A stretch of DNA of 64,000 nt from Rhyacophila brunnea (lineage: Eukaryota > Arthropoda > Insecta > Trichoptera > Rhyacophilidae). The notes beneath the pieces are model-generated. The model was given only the letters and a program-made list of their open reading frames with translations, was not told the DNA's origin and searched no databases. Of this stretch, positions 1 to 9,527 are shown piece by piece (the stretch's first letter is position 1; every line of letters begins with the position of its first letter). The position numbers were made by a program, and so were the translations under genes. The DNA lies in assembly GCA_022495005.1 (NCBI GenBank), contig JAGYXB010001075.1, positions 186,001 to 250,000 of the forward strand. Direction: 5' to 3'.

Positions 1-605
1 TACCAACTATTTAGACGACTCCTGATAACTGGGAGTGGAAAACCTTACATTGAACGTATTGGAAAATTAAATCACTACACGCATACACTGAAGCACACCT
101 GGGTGTATTCTAATGGGTTTGTTTTTATATTTTTGTTTATAAATTTTACGATACTATTTTGATCTATTGTTCCAATGAAGATTGTAGGTTTTGTAGTTGT
201 GCAAAAGTTTACATCCATATTTAAGATTGTCTGGAAAACATATTGAACAGAGTTTTGTGGGTACCTAACCTACCTAGGTACTGGTATGACCAAAATTTAC
301 CCCCCTTCGGAGATTAGGCCGGAACCAACTTCTGCCAGTCTCATAACTAGAATTACATTAAAAAAAATAAGTTTTATGTGTTTTAATGCCTCAAAGGGAT
401 AGATCTCGACGAGTGGGAAGGGAAGACGTTTACACCTCGTCACTCGCCGGATACTTGCGACATTTGGCCTTTTACTGTCAGTCAATTAACACATTGATCA
501 GTTGCATTCTGGATAAATATGTACATCCGATGTCTCTATTCTTGGTCGTAAAATAAATACCGTTCTTCGCAAAAAGTTGTTGATGATTGAAACCGCCTTA
601 AAGTT
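1..605. other. No recognisable feature
   Basis: AT-rich single-copy-looking sequence. I see no coding potential, no terminal inverted repeats and no match to the repeat families found elsewhere in the window. Confidence 0.5.
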
Positions 606-796
606 CAAATAGACTATATGACGATCGGGCACATATATGCTAAGAGCGATTTAGTGTCTATGATCATATCTATGCCATTCCGACATATTGTATGACAGCT
701 ATGACATCGTATTTACACTCTGTGACACCCTGTGACACAGTACGCCAACATAAGAAACGGGTTTTTCCCCCGACCGATCGTCATGGAGTCTATTTG
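606..796. repeat. Short MITE-like inverted-repeat element
   Basis: Two inverted ends face each other over about 190 bp. The left end reads CAAATAGACTATATGACGAT and the reverse complement of the right end reads CAAATAGACTCCATGACGAT, followed on both sides by CGG. Roughly 23 bp match with two differences. No clear target-site duplication is visible, so the superfamily is unassigned. Confidence 0.55.
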
Positions 797-1592
797 AGCC
801 ATTCCTACAGCCTTTTGTTCTAAGTCTTGCCAATGGCTGGGCCCCGTTTCGATTCCTTATCCCTATGGATATATTTTCTCTGTTCTGGCAGAACACATTA
901 ACTCTAGAATACTAGTTTTGAGTAATTTGACTTTGAAGTTGTTAAAAAGTTTGAAATAATGGTCTATCATGTGAGTTTATTAAGTAATCGTAAAAAGGAT
1001 GACTTTAAAATAAAGACTGTTTATTATTAAGAAGGTTTCCAGACGGTAAAGTTTGAAATAAGGAACATTTTGGTACTAGCTCAATATGTCATTTTTCCGA
1101 ATTAGTGTCATCTGCCAGAACAGTGACGATATTTTCTCGGGATTATGACACCGGGAACTTTACTTTTACTTACTCTTAAATCATGATACAAACATTTTCT
1201 TAATATGCAATTATTGGTTTCGTAATTTTACTGAATAATTAATTGGGTACCTTCTGATGGAAAATTTTGGGGGAAATATTATATTATGTTTTCTCCACTC
1301 TCGCAATCAGGATCAAGAAAGGAAATGAATCCGTAGTCACAATCATTATTTTTACATACTTACCGACATTATTTTTGCGGTCAAACTTCACTGAAACGGG
1401 CGACAGTGTATCTTTATCCTTTCAAGCGCACTGTTGCATTTAACCCCTCGCGCCCGCGGACCAGCGACGCATTAGCGAACTGCTACTAACTGCTAGAAAC
1501 GAATTATTACAACGGGGCCGGTATATGTTTATATTTGCTTCTCCCGGCTTGGTCGTAAATAATTGGCGGCGCTGCACGGTGGCGGCGTTGCC
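797..1592. other. Intergenic; locally GC/CpG-rich at about 1435-1600
   Basis: Mostly AT-rich with nothing recognisable until about 1435. There the sequence becomes GC- and CpG-rich (runs such as CGCGCCCGCGG and GGCGGCGCTGC), which contrasts with the surroundings and leads into the candidate exon at 1593. Confidence 0.4.
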
Positions 1593-1621
1593 ATGGAAAA
1601 CAGTTTAATGGCATTGCATCG
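1593..1621 (+). other. Candidate first coding exon (weak)
   Basis: An ATG in a strong start context (GCCATGG) follows the CpG-rich stretch. It opens nine codons (MENSLMALH) plus two bases and runs directly into a consensus splice donor, GTAAGA, at 1622. No partner exon was found downstream, and the region is soon occupied by retrotransposon remnants. This could be the start of a host gene with a long first intron or a chance combination. A 29-nt exon is too short to identify a family. Confidence 0.2.
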
Positions 1622-1920
1622 GTAAGAAGGACCGTTATTTAATATTAACTCGATGACGGGCGCGAAGGGGTTGCACGTTGCAAACAGTTTCACAGGTTTT
1701 GTAGGCCTTTGTTATAATTTTAAAATTTTCCGGTTTAATGTTTATTAGGGTAGTAAGAACACAGGGCGGTTTATTGACATTGCTATTTAAGATGTTGATA
1801 TTTAAGAGAGGATTCTCAAACATATCTTACCGCGTATTATCTACCTTGCGCAATCGCTATAAGGATATATTGCCCAATATATAATATCCTATATCTATAT
1901 CCTATATCCTAGAATCATCA

Positions 1921-2153
1921 TCATCAGCCGGGGTCAATCCACTGCTGGGTGAAGGCCTCCCCAAGCTTCTTCCAACTCTCTCGGTCCTGTGTTGTTCGCT
2001 GCCACGTTTTTCCGCCGAACTTTACCAGTTCGTCAATCCAGCAGCTTTTAGGGCGACCCTGTGGCCGTTTCGTGCCCCTTGAGTACCACTGGACGACGGC
2101 ATTTGTCCAGCGGCTGTCCTTTCGCGAGCAATGTGCCCCGCCCATCTCCATAC
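1921..2153 (-). mobile_element. 3' end of an RTE-like non-LTR retrotransposon, inverted fragment
   Basis: Read on the minus strand this is the C-terminal tail of an RTE-type endonuclease/reverse transcriptase. It carries the family signature RWTNAVVQWYSRGTKRPQGR followed by WIDELVKFGG and a terminal QQWIDPG, then the characteristic 3' end GGCTGATGATGATGATT. The open stretch is about 75 residues. The fragment is joined head-to-head at about 2153 with a plus-strand fragment of the same family. It differs from that neighbour at several residues (for example S for P and K for N), so the two came from different source copies. Confidence 0.85.
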
Positions 2154-3010
2154 ACCGCTACTCTTGAGGACTTATTTAGGAAACTTGATTGGGAGGAAAA
2201 AGGTGTTCCAATTAATGGGGAGCACTTCAGTTACCTACGCTTTGCAGATGATATTGTTATTCACTCACAAGACCCGAAAGACCTCCAAGGTAGAATGCAA
2301 AAACTCGCGGATGTCAGTCAAACGGTCGGCCTAAAGATAAACGTCTCAAAGACAAAAGTGATGAGGAACTGTTTTTCGTACCCTGAGATTATCTGTAGTA
2401 ATTGCACCCAACTCGAGCAAGTCAGCAGCTACGTCTATCTCGGACAGCAGGTACCCATAGACGGAAGCATGCACGATGAAATTACTCGAAGAACAAAGCT
2501 GGGATGGAGTGCTTTCGGACGTCTGAATAGTATCTTCAAGAGTGACCTACCATTATGTCTTAAGCGTAGGGTGTTCAACCAATGTGTGCTACCCGTGCTC
2601 ACGTATGGCTGCGAGACGTGGACCCTCAACACGATGTCCAAAGGCTAAGAGTCACACAGCGAGGCATGGAGAGGTGCATGTTGGGCATCACGCGAAAGGA
2701 CCGTAAGAGAAACGAATGGGTTAGGAAGCAGACAAGAGTACGCGATGCAATAGACTTTGCCAAACAGCTGAAATGGAGATGGGCGGGGCACATTGCTCGC
2801 CGAAAGGACGGCCGCTGGACAAATGCCGTCATCCAATGGTACCCAAGGGGTACGAAACGGCCACAGGGTCGCCCTAAAAGCCGCTGGATTGACGAACTGG
2901 TAAAGTTCGGCGGAAATACGTGGCAGCGAACGACACAGGACTGAGAGAGTTGGAGAAAGCTTGGGGAGGCCTTCATCCAGCAGTGGATTGACCCCGGCTG
3001 ATGATGATGT
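2154..3010 (+). pseudogene. RTE-like reverse transcriptase C-terminal half, broken
   Basis: The fragment starts inside the reverse transcriptase (FRKLDWEEKGVP) and contains the catalytic FADD box at 2241-2252, followed by the thumb/connection region and the C-terminal tail, ending in GGCTGATGATGATG. At about 2634 it lacks four bases present in the 24.0-kb copy (AACACGATG against AACACAAGAGATG), which shifts the frame. At 2942-2944 a CGA arginine codon has become TGA, a typical CpG decay change. The upstream part of the protein is missing, as usual for 5'-truncated insertions. It is a dead copy. RTE-clade assignment rests on the tail motif and 3' end, and is moderately sure. Confidence 0.85.
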
Positions 3011-3659
3011 TCAATATAATAATATATTATCGATTCTTCAAATCTCTTATCTTGCAGCAACTGTCTAATATTGATGATCCTCGGAAAACAATAATCTGTT
3101 ATGTGCTTATACTCATACACTACCTATGTTGTGTGTACACAGGATAGTGATATTAAATAGAATTCCGATAGGCTATATACCAATACAGTAAATTTTGACG
3201 CGGGGTTTTGAATGTGTGAGTGTCCTACGAAAATGAACCACGCATTATAGACGTCCAATAGTGTGTGTAATACACCAATATTAAATGAGCATCAATGCAT
3301 AAACCGAGAGCAGTTGCCGGTATTCGACGTAGGACGTATTCTTGACACATGTTTAAATTTATCCCGTATTCTTCCTTACTCGAGATCGGTTGCTTGCTTC
3401 TCCTTACCCGTTAGGTATTTCAATTCCCATTATTTCTGAGTTACCTGTGTATGTAGGATCTGCAAATATTATCTAAATATCAACAGCCTTGGTTCATTCA
3501 CTGCTAGATTAATAAATCCTACCTAGATCTTTCGCTGCGAATACGCGGAGTTTTACAGTGTCTATGTAAGTTTAATGTCTATTCTAGATTACGATTAAAT
3601 GATGAGCTTTGTCAGATTGTTTATAGGTAGGTACTAACTAACATAACTAACTAACACTG
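3011..3659. other. No recognisable feature
   Basis: AT-rich spacer with only short CTAACTAA-type words near 3640-3655. No coding or repeat structure was seen. Confidence 0.4.
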
Positions 3660-3970
3660 AAACATTTCACCGTGGCACAGTTTGTCGTGAGCTTTCTTAT
3701 CGGAAGGAGATGACTGTACGGTATGGTCTCCAATTTTATTAGATTTAATATGAACATTAATTCATTTTTCATAGCTGATTTTGGCAAAATTTATGAATTC
3801 AAGAATGAAAACCTAACATAACTTAACCAAACAAATAATCCGGTATATCGGCTATTTTCAAAATTTGTTTGCTGCTGGCTTCATGTGAAGTGTAAGCCGA
3901 CAAGAACCGTGTTTTACTTAGACATGAGTTTTATGTCAGTACTATACGACCCAAAGAGGTGGTTCGGTCT
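3660..3970 (+). repeat. Left part of dispersed repeat X, interrupted at TTAA
   Basis: This matches the reverse complement of 43638-43923 over its whole length, with landmarks in the same order: AACATTTCAC, the GGTCTCC block, a TTTTGGCAAAATTTATGAAT block, AATAATCCGGTATATCGGC, the CCGACAAGAACCGTG block, and GTACTATACGACCCAAA up to GGTCTTTAA. Here repeat X stops at the TTAA at 3971 and resumes at 6881, so the 2.9 kb between is inserted sequence. The module TAACAAATAATTCAGTATAT is shared with the hairpin MITEs at 10.5 and 12.9 kb. Confidence 0.8.
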
Positions 3971-4433
3971 TTAACACATTGGTCGCCAACAGGTTTTACG
4001 TAAAATAGTGAAAAAAATGATAATATGTTTCTAAGTAGTATTTGATAGGATATGTCAGAATGCATTGTTTTTTTTTAATTTTGATGATTTTTTCACTAGA
4101 ATTGTTGGTTTTTTTATGTGCCGGTCACATGTATCCGTCGCGGCGTCATTTGATTGATTTATTCCAATGCGCCGGGCCGGTCAATCTGCCGGGCACCTGT
4201 CTCACGCTGCCATGCGCAGGCGACTGCGCGCTAGCCCTTTTGGCGCGCGAGTTCGTTTTTTATTAGACGATTAACCTATTTGTTTCGATTTCAATTAGTC
4301 ACACGGATCACTCATATTAGCGATGTTGTGAATTACGTAACATTGACAATAAATATACCTATCGTGTTACAGTGGATAAACTACAGTGAAAAGATAATAT
4401 AGTTATAAAATAACATCATTTTGCAGCCCCAAA

Positions 4434-6155
4434 ATGTATTTTGACAATTTTGACATCCTAAGTCAAGAAGATATTATGCAATTAGAGAAAATCGAAGCAC
4501 AGCACATTGGAAATCGGAGGTCATCGACCAAAAGTAATAATTCTATGGTACACCACGGAGGACGAAACAAAAGAAAAAGACGCCGCATTTTATCAGAAAC
4601 TGAAAGTGAAGATGAGATTATACGACCATCAATAACAGGAAATGCCCCATCCTCCGAAAAGTGGTTTGATCCGAAGAGACACCGGCCAAGTGTGATTGCA
4701 TATACTGAAATACCGGGTATGAAACCTCTCAGTTTGAGGCATTCCATGCGCGATTCAAAGCCTGAAGACTTTTATAAACTGCTAGTACCAGACGAACTTT
4801 TTGAAAGAATAGCTTTACAGACGGATGTGTATGCCCGACAGGTGCTTCAAAATATAACATTGAAAAGAGCATCTCGCTTACGTGATTGGAAAGCGACAAA
4901 TAAAGAAGAGATAAAAATATTTTTTGGCCTTGTTTTATATATGGGTCTGGTAAAATTACCTAAAGTGAGTGACTATTGGTCAAAGGACTGGATGTTTGGT
5001 CAACCGTTTGCTAAAACTACAATGAGTCGAAACAGATTCGAAGTGCTACTACGAATGGTTCATTTTTCGAATAATGAAGAGGCCAATGAAATCGATCGCC
5101 TGAATAAGATAAGGGAATTAGTCAATACTCTAAACTATAATTTCCAATTATATTATACACCCAATGAATCCATCTGTGTTGACGAAAGTATGGTGCCATT
5201 TAGAGGTCGAATAATTTTCAGACAATATAATAAAGACAAAAGACACAAATACGGCATAAAAGTGTTCAAACTATGTAGTATACCTGGTTATACATATAAG
5301 CTGGAAATATATGCTGGTAAACATTTTGACACGGTGAATACAACACCTACAAATGTCGTTATGAAATTATGTCAATCTCTATTCAACAAGGGACACACTT
5401 TATACACCGATAATTGGTATACTAGTGTCGACTTAGGTAAAAAGTTATTGGAAAACGACACCCATTTAGTTGGGACAATAAGAAAAAATAGAAAAAACTT
5501 ACCAAAAGACGTAGTGAATGCGAAATTAATGACTGGAGATTTCAAGGCTAAAGAAAATGAGAACGGTATAACTGTCATGAAGTGGAAAGATAAACGGGAT
5601 GTCTTATTGTTATCCACCAAGCACTCTACACAATTTGTCAAAACTATCAACAAGAGAGGCCAAGAAAAATATAAACCAAAAATAGTCGTCGATTATAATA
5701 AAACAAAGGGTGCAATCGATTTGTCCGATCAAATGACTGCATATTCTACGCCATTGCGAAAGACCATCAAGTGGTATAAAAAGTTATCAATTGAATTATT
5801 ACTAAACACTGCACTTGTAAATTCTATGATACTTCACGAAATAAGTACCAAAAAAAAAACATCTGTCGTCAAATTCAGAAAAGCAATTGTCGAGTATCTT
5901 TGCAATAAAAAAACAAATCAACCCCAAACAGTGTCTAATTCAAGACCCAGGCGTCTGAAACACGAACTCAAACGTACAGAAGGTCCAGTGAGGGTAACAA
6001 GAAAATGGTGTCAGGGTTGTTACAAAGACAATGTTACTAATCATGGCAGAATATATGCTAAAAATAGAACACCGAAAGTGCCAACATATTGCCTTCAATG
6101 TCCTTCCATGCCACACTATTGTTTATCATGTTTCAATAGAGAACATCGTTATTAA
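4434..6155 (+). CDS. piggyBac-family transposase, intact, 573 aa
   Basis: Encodes the DDE-type transposase that cuts and reinserts the element at TTAA sites in the nucleus. A basic patch (RNKRKRRR, about residues 44-51) follows an acidic N-terminus and could aid nuclear import. The DDD catalytic core is intact: D250 (in ICVDESM), D326 (in YTDNWYTS) and D429 with D432 (in GAIDLSDQM). The spacing of 76, 103 and 3 residues closely matches the 78, 101 and 3 of the classic enzyme. The C-terminal 50 residues form a cysteine/histidine-rich zinc-binding domain (C526, C529, C553, C556, H561, C563, C566, H571), which in this family binds terminal repeats. Length is close to the usual ~590. The ATG at 4434 precedes the earliest conserved region and gives a single exon ending in TAA. 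No frameshift or stop is present, which is unusual in this otherwise decayed window. Confidence 0.95.
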   Translation: MYFDNFDILSQEDIMQLEKIEAQHIGNRRSSTKSNNSMVHHGGRNKRKRRRILSETESEDEIIRPSITGNAPSSEKWFDPKRHRPSVIAYTEIPGMKPLSLRHSMRDSKPEDFYKLLVPDELFERIALQTDVYARQVLQNITLKRASRLRDWKATNKEEIKIFFGLVLYMGLVKLPKVSDYWSKDWMFGQPFAKTTMSRNRFEVLLRMVHFSNNEEANEIDRLNKIRELVNTLNYNFQLYYTPNESICVDESMVPFRGRIIFRQYNKDKRHKYGIKVFKLCSIPGYTYKLEIYAGKHFDTVNTTPTNVVMKLCQSLFNKGHTLYTDNWYTSVDLGKKLLENDTHLVGTIRKNRKNLPKDVVNAKLMTGDFKAKENENGITVMKWKDKRDVLLLSTKHSTQFVKTINKRGQEKYKPKIVVDYNKTKGAIDLSDQMTAYSTPLRKTIKWYKKLSIELLLNTALVNSMILHEISTKKKTSVVKFRKAIVEYLCNKKTNQPQTVSNSRPRRLKHELKRTEGPVRVTRKWCQGCYKDNVTNHGRIYAKNRTPKVPTYCLQCPSMPHYCLSCFNREHRY

Positions 6156-6230
6156 TTATTAGATTAACATTTTTGTAATTTTCATTTTACATCATTTTTT
6201 ATTTTTATAATTGACAATATTTTTTATATC

Positions 6231-6236
6231 AATAAA
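6231..6236 (+). terminator. Candidate poly(A) signal of the transposase gene
   Basis: AATAAA lies 76 bp after the stop codon, inside the element and before its right terminal repeats. It is the only canonical signal between the ORF and the element end. Confidence 0.6.
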
Positions 6237-6430
6237 AACACATTATCGATTTATAAGAAATTTGTTTTTTTTTATCACATTTGCGAGCCTATATTTTGTG
6301 ACTGGGAAGAAATATTTTCAGGCCAAGTGGCAGTAATATACAGAAGGGCCATGCCGGTCACCGCGTATCGAAAAATTCATTGCGCGCGTGCCCGCTGGCG
6401 CTGTAGAACAATTCTAAGGTAGGTATTCTT

Positions 6431-6500
6431 TGCCGGTCACCGGTGACCCCCATGGCCCCCATAAAGTAATCCAATGCCGGTCACCGGTGACCCCCATGGC
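6431..6500. repeat. Subterminal direct repeats of the piggyBac element
   Basis: A 26-bp unit occurs at 6431-6456 and again at 6475-6500 with a 44-bp period. It contains the palindrome GGTCACCGGTGACC followed by CCCATGGC. A partial unit (TGCCGGTCACCG) begins at 6352, and a TGCCGGTCAC word occurs near the left end at 4119. Repeats of this kind next to piggyBac ends are plausible transposase-binding sites; the binding role is inference. Confidence 0.6.
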
Positions 6501-6510
6501 GATCAACGTG

Positions 6511-6880
6511 TTAAGAGCATACTTCAGTGAAACGGCAAATAATTTTCAACTATAGGTGCGACGAAATTTTGGACTCGCTGGCAATCTGAGAGCTAAAGTC
6601 GAGCTGTTAACACGTCAATTTATTTCGTGATGGCGACGGGGGTATTAATTCTTAAATCGTGTAAAGATGACAAAAACGTTACCCATTTACTTGAAAAAGA
6701 AAACATGTCGATGAATATATTATTATTGTTACTAATAAAACAATAAACAGAACATTAAATAGACGCATGTTGGATTTATATGACAAATTATATTTCGTTC
6801 GGCACGCGTCATTTGCACAATCCGCGCATCGCCTAGCCACGATCTTTTTAGACCATGCCTCAACTAAGGTATAGCCTTAA
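6511..6880 (+). repeat. TTAA-flanked MITE, copy A
   Basis: Non-autonomous element of about 370 bp between TTAA at 6511-6514 and TTAA at 6877-6880. Ends: left GAGCATACTTCAGTGAAACG, inverted right GGCTATACCTTAGTTGAGGC, only partly similar to each other. The interior shares AAATAATTTTCAACTATAGG, a GTGATGGCGACGGGGGTATT block and GATCTTTTTAGACCATGCC with copies B-E. There is no coding capacity. It interrupts repeat X, whose right part follows directly. TTAA duplication suggests mobilisation by a piggyBac-like (or Kolobok-like) transposase, but the ends do not match those of the element next to it. Confidence 0.85.
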
Positions 6881-6963
6881 TATACGGTCATATATTTCCG
6901 ATACAACATTTCACGGTAAAGTGTGATATGGCGAACTGCATTCGTACAAGTTTCCGGTCACGT
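6881..6963 (+). repeat. Right part of dispersed repeat X
   Basis: Continues the alignment to the reverse complement of 43554-43633: TATACGGTCATA, TTTCCGATACAACATTTCAC, an AAAGTGT block, GGCGAACTGCA and a terminal TTTCCGGTCA. It restores collinearity after the nested MITE and piggyBac insertions. Confidence 0.78.
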
Positions 6964-7627
6964 CAAATTTAGTGAAATAAGAAAAGTAAATAATCTTGAT
7001 TATTGGCCATGAAAGGCTGACTCAGAAGAAATCGCGCAACTTTGTATATGTTATAAATAATTATGCAGGTTTATTAGTGTCATTTGTCAAGGTCAGGTGG
7101 CATATTTCTCGTCCCAAGTAAGACGTAGGTATCTTTCATAATTTATGTTTGAGAACCTTTTTGTTAAGGCGTTTTCCGTGACTCTATAAACAGAAGTAGA
7201 CCCGTTTATTAAGGTATGTAAGCACATTTAATACCTTTTATGAACAATATGCAAAATTTCGGTTAAGTTTATGGGGTAATTCTCTTGTTATATTATTAAG
7301 GTTTATGTCGCAATGCATGAATCTTGGGAGGATTTATGCGAAAAGGCAAAAGTATAAAACATTTAGAGCATTGTTTGTCGTTATACCATGGAATGTCTTA
7401 ATGTGTAGTATGAATTCACCATTGATGGCGATTGTATTAACTGAGTAGGATTATATTATACCCAGTTGAGTACACCATAATCATCCATTACGTATTTAAA
7501 TTGGATATTCACTGATACATCTGCAGGATGAGACCCTGAGACAACGTGTGTTTATTATAAGGATGCAGTGTATGGTGGGTCCAGGAATCACACTTTTGTA
7601 ACATTCATTTTGGCGCGCCGGACCCGA
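6964..7627. other. No recognisable feature
   Basis: AT-rich sequence without coding potential or match to other repeats in the window. Confidence 0.4.
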
Positions 7628-8002
7628 TAAAGACGATACATCGGTGAAACGGAAAATAATTTTCAACTATAGGCGCGTCGAAATTTTGGACTCACTGGCA
7701 TTCGGAGAGTGAACGTCAATTTGTTTCGTGATGGCGACGGGGGTATTAATTCTTAAATCGTGTAAATATGACTAAACACGTTACCTATTTACTTGAAAAA
7801 GAAAACATGTCAATGAATATATTATTATTGTTAGTATTGTTACTAATAGAACAATAAACAGAACATTAAATGGACGCATGTTGGATTTATATGACAAATT
7901 ATATTTCGTTCGGCATGCGTCATTTGCACCCGCGACCCGCAATCCGCGTATCGCCTAGCCACGATCTTTTTAGACCATGCCTCAACTGAGGTATAGCCTT
8001 AA
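7628..8002 (+). repeat. TTAA MITE family, copy B
   Basis: About 375 bp, nearly the same structure as copy A: GAAACGGAAAATAATTTTCA near the left end, the GATGGCGACGGGGG block, and a right end CTCAACTGAGGTATAGCC followed by TTAA at 7999-8002. The left TTAA has decayed to a TAAAGA context. A short internal TTAGTATTGTTAC duplication distinguishes it from copy A. Confidence 0.82.
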
Positions 8003-8095
8003 ACAATTTCTCGGTCTAAGCGCCCGACTATCGCGATAGCAGAATTTTCTAACCCGAGTTCGAAGCATGGTGGGGAATTACTTTTTTTTAAATAT
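8003..8095 (+). repeat. tRNA-like SINE head (degenerate)
   Basis: Directly after the MITE's TTAA is a tRNA-like stretch with a box-A-like CGGTCTAAGCGCCCGAC and a box-B-like GAGTTCGAAGC, then an AT-rich body that continues to about 8200. It cannot fold as a good tRNA (acceptor arm not matched), so a tRNA-derived SINE is likelier than a tRNA gene. Confidence 0.4.
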
Positions 8096-9264
8096 CTATT
8101 TTAGTTGTGTTGTCTTTTTTATGTACATATTTCATATATATTATAAAAATATTATTTGTTTATACTTAATACTGTAGATGAAAAAAAATTAACTGTAAAT
8201 GTGACTGTGACTGTCCCACGACTTTTTTTGAGGTATCTACCACATCTTACCTATCTTCATCAGGCACCCTTCACCACTTACAGAAAAATGCCGTGAAAAT
8301 GTGTTTTAATTTCAAAATTTTACAAGGCTGCTCTGGTTGCATTCAAACTTTTATCGTAAAACATTATTTTTATATTTGTAGAGAGGTGGTATCCGGCGAA
8401 TGAAGGGATTAATGAATGTTTTTTCACTTTAAAAGTTAACGCCATTTTTGACGTGTAAAAGTTCAGCCATAAAACTGGATATTATAAATTAACACATGTT
8501 ATATTGCGATATTTTACGAAAAGCAGCATGACATAAAAGAATCATGACCCAACTTGAAAAATGTGTAAAAATCATCCGAAGCGTTAAACTTTCTCGCGGG
8601 CGCAAATTACCGCCATCAATTAAAGGGTTAATGTTCATATTTTACGGCGAGCCGCCCTTAACCCCCTCTCCGCGGCGAAGAAATTGAAATAAATCAGCCC
8701 TTCTGTGGTAAAAAAGTTAATCCCGTTATATTTTAACATTTTAACCGACTAGGTGAGTTATGGCCGAACTGCGGGGCATTAAAGTGTAGAGAATAAGTTA
8801 CTGTGCTGGCACAAAAAATGTCTATAAATTTAATGCACTAAAAATTTTTCCTTCGTAGAGTAATAATTGTGTGGGGTGAAAAGGTAATGTGCTCCGGTTT
8901 TACTACGAAAGACCTCATTAAATATTTTGAGTTCATTGTAAATTAATTTCTTTCTTTTTATCTTGTAATTATTATATTGATTTGTTATTGTGTATTTTTA
9001 TAATTTCCAATAATCTACTTTTAATGGTAATAAAATATTTTTTTCATTTAAATACGTCATGTGCCGCATACGATTAGTCGTAATTTTCTGTTTTGGGCTT
9101 GTACCATTGATTCTATGTGATATGACTCCAACCGGCAACGTAATGAACCATTACCGTCAATATCCGTGTTTCAGTCTTACATTCATTATAAAAGCTCTAT
9201 CAGCTAGAAGGCGATTTTTCTTTAACACGTTTTACTATAAATAGTTATACAAGTAAAAATATCG
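8096..9264. other. No recognisable feature
   Basis: AT-rich with one CpG-richer patch near 8590-8690. A 61-codon ORF at 9059-9244 has no supporting feature and is not called. Confidence 0.4.
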
Positions 9265-9377
9265 TTATGTGACTAACTTGTCATCTCTTTCGTGATCTCT
9301 GGGCGTCTTTTCTGCCTCTTCTCCTGGTCCTGTGTACGCTGGAACTGCGTTGCTGGCTTTTAGTCGCTTCCACTCAT
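9265..9377 (-). other. Candidate terminal coding exon
   Basis: On the minus strand a polypyrimidine-rich acceptor (TTATTTTTATAG) is followed at once by 36 open codons and a TAA. The peptide begins EWKRLKASNAVPAYTGPGEE and ends RDDKLVT; it is hydrophilic and charged. If used, the exon enters in phase 2 (two bases before the first full codon). No family is recognised and no upstream exon was found; the next 0.5 kb upstream holds a retrotransposon tail, which could lie within an intron. It might equally be a relic of a transposon ORF. Confidence 0.3.
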
Positions 9378-9527
9378 CTATAAAAATAAGCAACAATAAT
9401 GATTGTTTAATTAAAAGTTTTTTATTGAACTTAGACACCTAGGGGCGGCAGGTTATATGAAAGTATGGTGAAAAAGTATGGAGAGGCAGAATGGTAATCA
9501 ATGTGTTAAAAAACTTAAAACTTAAAC

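Larger units (their letters stand above)
3971..6514 (+). mobile_element. Complete piggyBac-type DNA transposon with TTAA duplications
   Basis: The element runs from 3975 to 6510 (2536 bp) between TTAA at 3971-3974 and TTAA at 6511-6514. The left end reads CACATTGGTCGCCA and the inverted right end CACGTTGATCGCCA, 12 of 14 identical. TTAA duplication and similar ends are standard for piggyBac-family elements. One uninterrupted transposase ORF lies between the ends with its own poly(A) signal. Nothing visible disables it. The right-hand TTAA is also the left edge of the MITE at 6511-6880, so this element landed precisely at a pre-existing TTAA junction. Whether it is still active cannot be told from sequence alone. 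Confidence 0.92.

Noticed and set aside
2061..2648. 195-codon ORF as one continuous reverse transcriptase
   Set aside because: Its first ~30 codons lie in the inverted neighbouring fragment read on the wrong strand; only the part from about 2156 is reverse transcriptase.
9059..9244. 61-codon ORF as a gene
   Set aside because: No motif or splice context; length is within chance expectation in this AT-rich DNA.
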